From: Thiomargarita sp.
GTDB lineage: Bacteria > Pseudomonadota > Gammaproteobacteria > Beggiatoales > Beggiatoaceae
DNA: 5,316 nt
Assembly (NCBI GenBank): GCA_030618965.1
Contig: JAUXCJ010000130.1
Location: forward strand, 1-5,316
Direction of reading: 5' to 3'
The translations under genes and the position numbers were made by a program. Positions within the stretch are counted from its first letter, which is position 1. Each line of letters opens with the position of its first letter. Shown in pieces: positions 1 to 5,316 of the stretch. The notes below the pieces were generated by a model that was not told where the DNA came from, ran no database searches, and saw nothing but the letters and a program-made list of their open reading frames with translations.

Positions 1-22
1 AAATTGTTAAATAAGATAGTGT

Positions 23-269
23 TTAGCTTTCTCTTCCTATTTTTCTGGAGTTCTCAGGATAATAGTCAATTTCTTCCATAGAAAGGAAGTCATTTGAGGT
101 ATTATCCTTAACAGCGGATAGCATTTCTTCATCTGATGCTTCAGTGTCATTGCCGTCAAAAAAAACAATGACTTTAAAACGAGCATTGGTTTTTTTTATG
201 AGCTAATTCTTTTGGACAATACAAATACCCTTCGGGTAACAATTTACTTTCAAAAGTAAGTGTATTCAT
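23..269 (-). pseudogene. Frameshifted small antitoxin-like protein
   Basis: Read leftward from ATG at 269, the frame gives 31 residues (MNTLTFESKLLPEGYLYCPK...) and stops at 174-176. If one A is dropped from the A8 run (190-197, T8 on the plus strand), the frame continues through KVIVFFDGNDTEASDEE and an acidic tail to a stop at 23-25, giving about 81 residues. The N-terminus, the 'ARFKVIV' strand, the 'EASDEE' segment and the acidic C-terminus resemble, from memory, small uncharacterised antitoxin-like proteins often encoded just upstream of PemK/MazF- or PIN-type toxins. A toxin gene would lie left of base 1 and cannot be seen. AAGG at 278-281 is a suitable ribosome binding site and a promoter lies at 311-339. 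It may be a true pseudogene, a sequencing error in a homopolymer, or a gene using slippage. The split frame is certain; the family is tentative. Confidence 0.6.
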
Positions 270-310
270 AAAAAGTGCCTTTAATTAACTTGACTAAAAA
301 ATTTTTAAAA

Positions 311-339
311 AAAATATCCGACAAACTTATTTATGTCAA
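311..339 (-). promoter_or_regulatory. Sigma-70-type promoter for the small minus-strand gene
   Basis: On the minus strand a perfect -35 TTGACA (plus-strand 334-339) is followed after 17 bases by TATTTT (plus-strand 311-316, 4 of 6 matches to TATAAT). It points at the antitoxin-like start at 269 and would give a leader of about 35 bases containing the AAGG ribosome binding site. It lies downstream of the sigma-54 activator gene on the same strand, so the small gene need not depend on readthrough. Confidence 0.55.
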
Positions 340-379
340 TCGTTCATCTGGATTGCGTGAGCAATTATCAGCCTGAAAA

Positions 380-1345
380 TTAATCCAAAATCGCGTATTT
401 TTTGATTCTATATAATAATGTATCCCGAGTTAAACCTAATAATCGTGCGGCTTGACTACGATTACCGTAGGTTTTCCGAAGTGCTTGGCGAATCATTTCA
501 ATTTCTAGTTCTTTTAAATCAATACCAGTTTCTGGTAAATTAAATTTATTAGTATGATGAAGTTTTATGGTTTTATCTGCATGAAATTCAAGGGGTAAAT
601 GATCGGGTTCAATGGTTTTTCCACTGAAAAATATCAACATCCGTTCACAAAAATTGTGTAATTCTCGGATATTGCCTCCCCATGTATGACGACGTAATAG
701 TTTGATCGTTGCTTTAGTATAATGTGGTGTTGATAATTGATGGCGTTGTGCTAATTTTTTGGTGAAAGTTTGCAATAATAGTTCTAAATCGTCTATGCGT
801 TTGCGTAAAGGGGGTAGTTCTAAAGGCACTATATTTAAACGATAATATAAATCTTGTCGAAATTCGCCCTTTTGCATTTGTGCATGTAAATCACGGTTAG
901 TTGCCACGAGAATACGGGTATCAATTTTTTCTACACAAGTTTGACCAATTTTTTGACATTCGCCATTTTCTAAAAACCGCAATAGCTTAGCTTGAATAGT
1001 TAGTGGTAATTCTCCGATTTCATCTAAAAATAAGCTGCCACCATGCGCCGCTTGAATCCGCCCTTGTTGATCAGCAATTGCACCTGTAAAAGCCCCTTTA
1101 CGGTGTCCAAATAGTTCTGATTCGGCTAAACTTTCTGGTAATGCGGCGCAGTTTATTGTAATAAATTGTCCTTGTGCTCTGCGGCTATGCTGATGAATAG
1201 CTTTTGCAAGCAGTTCTTTACCAGTTCCGGTTTCTCCTAAAATAAGTACGGTAGCATCTGTCATAGCTGTTAGACGCGCAGCGCGAATAATAGTCGCAAA
1301 TTCACCTGAATTTCCTAATAATTTTTTCTCAAAAAAATCTGACAT
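380..1345 (-). CDS. Sigma-54-dependent transcriptional activator, PspF-like (AAA+ and Fis HTH only)
   Basis: A 321-residue bacterial enhancer-binding protein that would use ATP hydrolysis to remodel sigma-54 RNA polymerase at -24/-12 promoters. Visible motifs are Walker A GETGTGKE (37-44), the sigma-54 contact loop GAFTGA (84-89), Walker B LFLDE (105-109), the sensor-I region ATNRDL (148-153), the arginine-finger region FRQDLYYRLN (162-171), and a Fis-type helix-turn-helix (about 298-314, QAARLLGLTRDTLLYRIKK). The AAA+ module begins almost at residue 10, so there is no receiver, GAF or PAS domain. PspF has the same architecture and about the same length and is controlled by a partner protein; a comparable arrangement is inferred here. 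It is divergent from the caspase lipoprotein gene, sharing a 286-bp upstream region. The ATG at 1345 is preceded only by a weak GGT about 9 bases away, so expression may be low. The family is certain; its target is unknown. Confidence 0.95.
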   Translation of the reverse strand: MSDFFEKKLLGNSGEFATIIRAARLTAMTDATVLILGETGTGKELLAKAIHQHSRRAQGQFITINCAALPESLAESELFGHRKGAFTGAIADQQGRIQAAHGGSLFLDEIGELPLTIQAKLLRFLENGECQKIGQTCVEKIDTRILVATNRDLHAQMQKGEFRQDLYYRLNIVPLELPPLRKRIDDLELLLQTFTKKLAQRHQLSTPHYTKATIKLLRRHTWGGNIRELHNFCERMLIFFSGKTIEPDHLPLEFHADKTIKLHHTNKFNLPETGIDLKELEIEMIRQALRKTYGNRSQAARLLGLTRDTLLYRIKKYAILD

Positions 1346-1427
1346 ATTTTTTTTACCGTGTAATTTTTTCTCAATTGATAAATGAGATTAGCAATTTTGC
1401 ATAAATTTTCCAACTTTCATAATCATT

Positions 1428-1441
1428 TATTAATATTAATA
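1428..1441. repeat. 14-bp perfect AT palindrome in the divergent intergenic region
   Basis: TATTAATATTAATA is its own reverse complement. It sits 83 bases upstream of the activator start and about 190 bases upstream of the caspase gene start. It could be an operator for a dimeric regulator, but the surrounding DNA is so AT-rich that chance is a real possibility. Confidence 0.35.
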
Positions 1442-1476
1442 TATAATGTAATTATAACCGACATTCATCACACCCT

Positions 1477-1506
1477 TTGCAAGATTTTGATATTTAAAAA
1501 TAAAAT
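1477..1506 (+). promoter_or_regulatory. Candidate sigma-70 promoter for the caspase lipoprotein operon
   Basis: TTGCAA (1477-1482, 4 of 6 matches to the -35 consensus) is followed after 18 bases by TAAAAT (1501-1506, 5 of 6 matches to the -10 consensus). Initiation near 1513 would give a leader of about 120 bases containing the inverted repeat at 1555-1613 and the strong ribosome binding site. In such AT-rich DNA other -10-like hexamers occur, for example TATAAA at 1604-1609, so this is a best guess. Confidence 0.3.
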
Positions 1507-1554
1507 TCAGTTTATGTATCAATGAAATAAATAGATAATATTTTTTAAATCAAA

Positions 1555-1613
1555 GTGTTATATAAATTGTGTGCTGAATGTAGGCTATTCAGACAATTTA
1601 CTATATAAAACAC
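1555..1613. repeat. Long imperfect inverted repeat just upstream of the caspase gene
   Basis: The left arm blocks GTG (1555-1557), TTATATA (1558-1564), AATTGT (1565-1570) and CTGAAT (1574-1579) pair with the right arm blocks ATTCAG (1587-1592), ACAATT (1593-1598), TATATAA (1602-1608) and CAC (1611-1613). That is 22 base pairs around a 7-base loop (GTAGGCT). It is interrupted only by small bulges: GTG on the left, and TAC and AA on the right. The right arm ends 3 bases before the Shine-Dalgarno sequence. In RNA it would be a leader hairpin that may affect ribosome access or stability; in DNA it may be an operator or cruciform. There is no following T-run, so it does not look like a terminator. 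Confidence 0.6.
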
Positions 1614-1616
1614 GAT

Positions 1617-1624
1617 AGGGAGGA
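1617..1624 (+). promoter_or_regulatory. Strong ribosome binding site of the caspase lipoprotein gene
   Basis: AGGGAGGA is close to the full anti-Shine-Dalgarno complement and ends 7 bases before the ATG at 1632. This fixes the start codon, which also places a lipoprotein signal peptide directly at the N-terminus. It lies immediately after the inverted repeat at 1555-1613. Confidence 0.85.
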
Positions 1625-1631
1625 TAAGATC

Positions 1632-3347
1632 ATGTATCGTTTATTAATACTCATCTTGTTTTTGACTGCTTGTCAGGAATTACCACTTGTACCATCAACG
1701 CAACCGGAGGAAATACGTGGCCTTGATCGGCCTTATGTCGATAATAATGGAACAATTAATAAACGAGTCGCGCTGGTTATTGGTAATGCCAATTATAAGT
1801 TCGGACCATTAAAAAATCCGGTTAATGATGCCAGAGAGATGGCAAAAGCTTTACGTTCTGTCGGTTTTGATGTGATTAAAAAGGAAAATGCTAGTTGGGA
1901 AGCTATGGATCAAGCTATTACTGCCTTTAAGAAAAAGCTGGGTAAAGGCGTTGTCGGTTTATTTTATTTCTCAGGTCATGGGATACAGATTGATGACAAA
2001 AATTATTTGATCCCGGTTGATTTGCCTGAACTGGCTCAGCGTCATGTTAAATTTCGTTCCATTTTTGCAGGTGATGTCTTGAGTGCTATGCAATCAACTA
2101 ATAATAGTATGAATATTGTTATTTTGGATGCTTGCCGCAATAATCCATTTAAAAGTCTTAACAAGGGTATGAAAAAAGGATTGGCGCGAGCTGAAAATAT
2201 ACCGACTGGCACCTTGATTGCCTATGCTACGTCGCCGGGTGATACGGCTGCTGATGGTGATGGGAAAAATAGCCCTTATACGGCTGGGTTGTTGGCTCAT
2301 ATTTATGAACCTAATTTAGCAATTGAGCTGATGTTTAAAAGAGTTCGTAATACTGTAGTGCAAAAAACTGGTAATAGTCAAACACCTTGGGAATCGTCTT
2401 CGTTAAAAGGAGATGATTTTTATTTTGTTAGTTCAGCAAGTGACACGCCACCTGTTGTTGTGCCACCAAAACCAACCACTCCACCTGTTGTCGTCGTGCC
2501 ACTAAAACCTAGCACTGTTTTTCGTGATCCTTTGCATGTTGGTGGTTTTGGCCCTGAAATGGTGATAATCCCTGCCGGTTCTTTTAGAATGGGAGATATT
2601 CAGGGGGGTGGCGATTTTGATGAAAAGCCAGTGCATCGGGTTTCGGTTAGTGCCTTTTCGATGGGAAAATATGAGGTTACAGTGGGCGATTTCCGGCAGT
2701 TTGTGAAGGTAACTGGTTATAAAACGGATGCTGAAAAATATGGTAGTTGTTGGGTTTATAGAGGTAATAGGTCTGGAAAGAACTGGCGTAATCCTAGCTT
2801 TTCTCAATCAGATAATCAACCTGTGGTTTGCGTTAGTTTGAATGATGCCACCGCTTATATTAAGTGGTTAAGTCAACAAACCGATAAAAACTATCGCTTG
2901 CCAACTGAGGCTGAATGGGAATATGCCGCTCGTGCTGGCACTTCGACTAAACGTTATTGGGGTAATCAGGCTGATAAAGCCTGTGCTTATGCGAATGTGG
3001 CTGATAAAACCGCCCAAAAGACTTTTTCGGGTTGGGCGATTCATAATTGCACTGATGGTTATACCTATACAGCTCCTGTAGGTCAATTTAAACCAAATGC
3101 TTTTGGTCTATTTGATATGTTGGGCAATGTCTGGGAATGGGTCCATGACATATACGATAGTAGCTATTACCGTAGCAGCCCCCGTAGCAATCCGAGAGGG
3201 CCTTCTGGCAAAACCGGCCAAGATCGCGTGGGACGCGGGGGAGCGTGGGGCTACATCGCGCGTAACGCCCGGGCGGCGAATCGCGCCCACTACAAGCCCG
3301 ACGGTCGCGTCAGCCTCCTTGGTTTTCGGTTGGTGAGACAGCCTTGA
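1632..3347 (+). CDS. Lipoprotein: caspase-like (C14) protease fused to an FGE-sulfatase/C-type-lectin-fold domain, probable DGR target
   Basis: 571 residues. A short hydrophobic signal with lipobox LTAC (11-14) predicts lipidation at Cys14; Gln at +2 suggests the outer membrane. Residues about 43-267 form a caspase/orthocaspase domain, with GNANY (51-55), catalytic His116 in YFSGHG and catalytic Cys168 in LDACRNNPF. This family usually cleaves after Arg or Lys. Two Pro-Val-rich repeats (273-295) form a linker. Residues about 306-571 form an FGE/SUMF1-type domain, with PAGSFRMG (314-321), RLPTEAEWEYAARAG (422-436), NVWEWVHD (499-506), RGGAW (535-539) and a closing GFRLVR. The two catalytic Cys of true FGE (in the CHRSYC segment of human SUMF1) are absent, so this is probably a ligand-binding C-type-lectin-like fold. 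The last ~50 codons are GC-rich and look like a retroelement-diversified variable region. Probably co-transcribed with the macroglobulin-like gene 24 bases downstream. Confidence 0.92.
   Translation: MYRLLILILFLTACQELPLVPSTQPEEIRGLDRPYVDNNGTINKRVALVIGNANYKFGPLKNPVNDAREMAKALRSVGFDVIKKENASWEAMDQAITAFKKKLGKGVVGLFYFSGHGIQIDDKNYLIPVDLPELAQRHVKFRSIFAGDVLSAMQSTNNSMNIVILDACRNNPFKSLNKGMKKGLARAENIPTGTLIAYATSPGDTAADGDGKNSPYTAGLLAHIYEPNLAIELMFKRVRNTVVQKTGNSQTPWESSSLKGDDFYFVSSASDTPPVVVPPKPTTPPVVVVPLKPSTVFRDPLHVGGFGPEMVIIPAGSFRMGDIQGGGDFDEKPVHRVSVSAFSMGKYEVTVGDFRQFVKVTGYKTDAEKYGSCWVYRGNRSGKNWRNPSFSQSDNQPVVCVSLNDATAYIKWLSQQTDKNYRLPTEAEWEYAARAGTSTKRYWGNQADKACAYANVADKTAQKTFSGWAIHNCTDGYTYTAPVGQFKPNAFGLFDMLGNVWEWVHDIYDSSYYRSSPRSNPRGPSGKTGQDRVGRGGAWGYIARNARAANRAHYKPDGRVSLLGFRLVRQP
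2448..2516 (+). repeat. Tandem repeat encoding the Pro-Val interdomain linker
   Basis: Two adjacent units (2448-2480 and 2481-2516) both begin CCACCTGTTGT and encode PPVVVPPKPTT and PPVVVVPLKPST. The second has one extra GTC codon. They join the caspase and FGE-fold domains as a stiff extended spacer and probably arose by duplication. Confidence 0.75.
3171..3329 (+). other. Probable DGR variable region (VR) at the 3' end of the caspase-FGE gene
   Basis: Bases 3171-3320 are about 69% G+C by hand count, against about 39% for the preceding 150 bases. The segment encodes the ligand-binding end of the FGE/C-type-lectin fold, where known DGR variable regions lie. Constant blocks RNARAANR (544-551), PD (556-557) and GFRLV (564-568) alternate with three codon triplets: GGC TAC ATC (540-542), GCC CAC TAC (552-554) and GTC AGC CTC (560-562). 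All nine codons end in C although the gene body favours A/T-ending codons. This fits AAC codons of a template repeat copied with randomised adenines. Lys555 and Gly558 may also be variable. The 5' limit is uncertain; the core is about 3225-3329. No template repeat, reverse transcriptase or avd lies in the window. Confidence 0.78.
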
Positions 3348-3371
3348 TTACATTTGAAAGAGTCAACAATA

Positions 3372-5316
3372 ATGAACTATCCCTTTAAAATCACCATCAA
3401 CGATCATGATCGTGCATGGCAAATAAAAAATAATATACAAATTGGTCATCACTTCGTTTTCATAAAGCAATCACGCAATCTCAAGGGGCGACTTCAACGG
3501 CTTTTCATACAAAAAAATATTGAAAATAGTGTGTTAGCACTGGTTGATCAGCCGCTACAGCTAGATGGTGTGACCATTACGCCAGAACATAGTTCTATTG
3601 AACCTATAGGCTGCCTTGTAGCTGATCGTGATCTCTATCGTACCGAGCAGGATACTGTACATTTATTCATCGCATTCCCTAATCCGCCTAAGCACTTAGG
3701 CTTGCTGGTTAATTATAATGGCGCGTTTTTCAGCGAGCGGGAAATTGAACTCTCTAATGGTGTTGGCATCGAAAGTTTTGCAATGTTATTACCTGGACGC
3801 TATGAAGCTCAGTTATCCATTGAGGGTAAATCTATTGGTACAGCCGTTTCCTTCACAGTTGCAGATTATACGCTCGCACCGCTTTCGGCTCGACTCATTA
3901 GCCATCGTTTGAAACGGGAGAGTAATCAACTCTGGTTTGAACTGGCAGTGGAAAGTTATCAAAAGCCATTTGCTGATGAGCTGATTGTCATACTGGTGGA
4001 ATATTGGGAAGTTGTTGCGGAAATTGGCCTTTTAGCTTTGTCACCTGGACGCTATGCGGGAGGGGTAAAAATAGAAGGAGAAGGGCCTTTTCGTTTGCGT
4101 TTGGTGGCTGCGGATGATGCGGAACTGGTGGCAGAGGTGGCTATTCATGGTAGCAGAAAAGTTGAGAGGGAATTCTCTGTTATCAGTGAATTAGGTAGAG
4201 AAAAGTGTTTTTCAATGATGCCCGAAGCCAATGCCTTGCCGCTGCGTGGCGGTTATTTAACTGAGGGCGAGTTTATTGATGCGCCATTGATTGTTGAGGA
4301 AATTGTGACGAAGGAACGTTTGATTAAAGTCAATGCTGAAGTGGTGGAATCCTTAGTTTTAGTGATTTTAGATTTAACGTCTGGTGAATATAGCGTACAG
4401 GACGTGGGAACTGTGACTGCTGGTAATTATATTACGGTTAAGACAGATAGTCCTTTTTGTAGCGTTTTTGTGGGTGGTTTTGTCTATGGGCAAGCGTTTG
4501 AGGGTTATACTAGCTTTATTAATCCCTCCTCATTTCAATTATCTATCGAAGCACCTGAAAGCATTCGCCCCCGTGAAGAATTAGTTGTGCGTCTGATTAG
4601 TGATGTAGAAAAGACGATTCAGGTTTTATTGAGTGTGCGCGATGAGCGTTTGACTGCCACTGATAAGCCCGCAGTGAGTTTGGGAGCAGCTGCTAAGCGA
4701 GGTATTGATTTTGCGATTGAGGGCATGGATGAACGCACATTCACAAATATAGAGGAAGTTGCGACAATCTATGACCCCGATGCGACAGAGGGTGATTATT
4801 TAAATATACCCGCGTTTTTGCGTAGACAAAGTGATAGTCTTGAGATAACTAAGCCTCTAGCAAGGACAAAAGTTAAGATTCTGCATCCACCAATCAGTGA
4901 ACCAACGACAAAAGTTGAGACTAAGCCTCTAATCAGTGAACCAACGACAAAAGCTGAATCAGCCGATTTTCCAGAAATACTTTTCTATGATATTGTCTCC
5001 GTCAATGGCAAAAAGGATGTTGTGATTCCGCTTAGTGATAGCTTGGGTACTTTCAGCATTGAAACCTTTGCTATGAATGAAGGCGATTGGATACAAAATA
5101 AATGTACGATTGTTATCGACAAACCAGTGCGCGTTGACTTAGAACTGCCGCCCGTAATCTATCCTAATGATAAGATAATTGGGCAATTACGCGCTGTCAC
5201 AAATAATGGACAAGCACTTATCAGTTTGACACATAATGGTGAAACTGTCCCGCTTTGTTCTGGAGAACCGATTGATTCTCTTAGCACTACCACCCCAGCA
5301 ATTTTAGAATTTTATG
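3372..5316 (+). CDS. Alpha-2-macroglobulin-like protein, N-terminal part (open at right edge)
   Basis: An uninterrupted frame of 648 codons runs off the window. Residues about 85-96 (DRDLYRTEQDTV) resemble the start of an MG2 domain. Tandem beta-sandwich-like units follow, with LPGRYEAQLSIEG (about 140-152) and LSPGRYAGGVKIEG (about 223-236). Residues about 387-427, with ESIRPREELVV and VRDERL, match the end of the bait-region domain. After a repeat-containing linker (about 428-531), DFPEILFYD (532-540), VVIPLSDSLGTFSIETFAM and PVRVDLELPP match the A2M core domain. The thioester domain, if present, lies beyond the window. The family traps proteases after bait cleavage. Known bacterial members are envelope proteins, but no signal peptide is visible here (MNYPFKITINDHDRAW). 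The start ATG has GAAAGAG 9 bases upstream; TTG at 3354 is an alternative. It is in the same frame as the upstream gene. Confidence 0.75.
   Translation, partial: MNYPFKITINDHDRAWQIKNNIQIGHHFVFIKQSRNLKGRLQRLFIQKNIENSVLALVDQPLQLDGVTITPEHSSIEPIGCLVADRDLYRTEQDTVHLFIAFPNPPKHLGLLVNYNGAFFSEREIELSNGVGIESFAMLLPGRYEAQLSIEGKSIGTAVSFTVADYTLAPLSARLISHRLKRESNQLWFELAVESYQKPFADELIVILVEYWEVVAEIGLLALSPGRYAGGVKIEGEGPFRLRLVAADDAELVAEVAIHGSRKVEREFSVISELGREKCFSMMPEANALPLRGGYLTEGEFIDAPLIVEEIVTKERLIKVNAEVVESLVLVILDLTSGEYSVQDVGTVTAGNYITVKTDSPFCSVFVGGFVYGQAFEGYTSFINPSSFQLSIEAPESIRPREELVVRLISDVEKTIQVLLSVRDERLTATDKPAVSLGAAAKRGIDFAIEGMDERTFTNIEEVATIYDPDATEGDYLNIPAFLRRQSDSLEITKPLARTKVKILHPPISEPTTKVETKPLISEPTTKAESADFPEILFYDIVSVNGKKDVVIPLSDSLGTFSIETFAMNEGDWIQNKCTIVIDKPVRVDLELPPVIYPNDKIIGQLRAVTNNGQALISLTHNGETVPLCSGEPIDSLSTTTPAILEFY
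3791..4056 (+). repeat. Internal domain duplication marked by a 14-base direct repeat
   Basis: ACCTGGACGCTATG occurs at 3791-3804 and again at 4043-4056, exactly 252 bases (84 codons) apart and in the same frame. It encodes PGRY inside two similar strands, each ending in IEG. The spacing fits two tandem macroglobulin-type Ig-like domains of about 84 residues. Confidence 0.6.
4848..4953 (+). repeat. Direct repeats in the linker before the A2M core domain
   Basis: A 23-base sequence starting AATCAGTGAACC occurs identically at 4892-4914 and 4931-4953 (period 39 bases, 13 codons) and encodes ISEPTTK twice. ACTAAGCCTCTA occurs at 4848-4859 and 4920-4931 and encodes TKPL. The unit appears to have duplicated recently in a disordered, Pro/Thr/Lys-rich segment, so its length may differ between strains. 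Confidence 0.85.

Noticed and set aside
352..365. Hairpin ATTGC-GTGA-GCAAT after the activator gene as a terminator
   Set aside because: Only 5 base pairs and no T-run follows on the minus strand.
275..376. Plus-strand frame of 33 residues starting GTG at 275 (VPLINLTKKFLKK...) and ending TGA at 374-376
   Set aside because: It looks somewhat protein-like but has no Shine-Dalgarno site, uses a GTG start, and overlaps the minus-strand promoter and leader of the small gene. It may be a gene remnant; support is too weak to annotate.
1399..1411. Possible sigma-54 promoter on the minus strand (GG ... GC)
   Set aside because: The spacing between GG and GC is 9 bases. Sigma-54 promoters need 10 with little tolerance, and the flanking consensus is poor.
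2094..3336. Other open frames inside the caspase gene (2094-2300 minus, 2502-2807 minus, 2868-3086 minus, 3097-3336 plus, 3108-3290 minus)
   Set aside because: They overlap a gene with clear domain matches, have no family resemblance, and the last two are open mainly because the variable region is GC-rich and poor in stops.
3348..3371. Hairpin downstream of the variable region, as seen in some DGRs
   Set aside because: The 24 bases after the stop show no inverted repeat; not all DGRs have one.
3718..3912. Plus-strand open frame of 64 residues
   Set aside because: It lies out of frame within the long macroglobulin-like reading frame and has no recognisable features.
1..5316. Template repeat, DGR reverse transcriptase or avd gene within the window
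   Set aside because: No second copy of the GC-rich segment on either strand, and no reverse-transcriptase motif (such as YxDD) in a long frame. The retroelement core must be outside this window.

Overview
The window holds a short stretch of AT-rich chromosomal or accessory DNA (genes around 40% G+C) with one complete regulator gene, one complete multidomain lipoprotein gene, a large gene that runs off the right edge, and a frameshifted small gene at the left. The gene types (NtrC/PspF-type sigma-54 activator, outer-membrane-type lipoprotein signal, caspase-like protease fused to an FGE/SUMF1-fold domain) and the base composition suggest a low-GC gammaproteobacterium of the Thiotrichales/Beggiatoaceae type. 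That placement is inference; there is no rRNA or marker gene here.

Layout: 23-269 (minus) is a small antitoxin-like reading frame broken by one extra base in an A8 run, with its own promoter at 311-339. 380-1345 (minus) is a sigma-54-dependent activator with only the AAA+ and Fis-type HTH domains. 1346-1631 is a divergent intergenic region with a 14-bp palindrome, a candidate promoter, a large imperfect inverted repeat and a strong Shine-Dalgarno site. 1632-3347 (plus) is a predicted lipoprotein with a caspase-like (C14) domain, a repeated Pro-Val linker and a C-terminal FGE-sulfatase/C-type-lectin-fold domain. 3372-5316 (plus, open at the right edge) is the first 648 codons of an alpha-2-macroglobulin-like protein without a visible signal peptide.

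The main discovery is the 3' end of the caspase gene. The last ~150 bases jump from about 39% to about 69% G+C. They encode the ligand-binding end of the FGE fold, and nine codons in three triplets, at the positions expected to vary, all have the form NNC. This is what adenine-directed mutagenesis of AAC codons in a template repeat leaves behind, so it is very probably the variable region (VR) of a diversity-generating retroelement (DGR). No template repeat, reverse transcriptase or avd gene is in the window, so they must lie outside it or act in trans.

Working model (inference): an envelope-anchored caspase-like protease carries a hypervariable binding domain and is probably co-transcribed with a macroglobulin-like protein, a family known for trapping proteases. 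A ligand-triggered protease paired with a macroglobulin partner or substrate, next to a divergent transcription activator, would be a defence, self/non-self recognition or programmed-death module.
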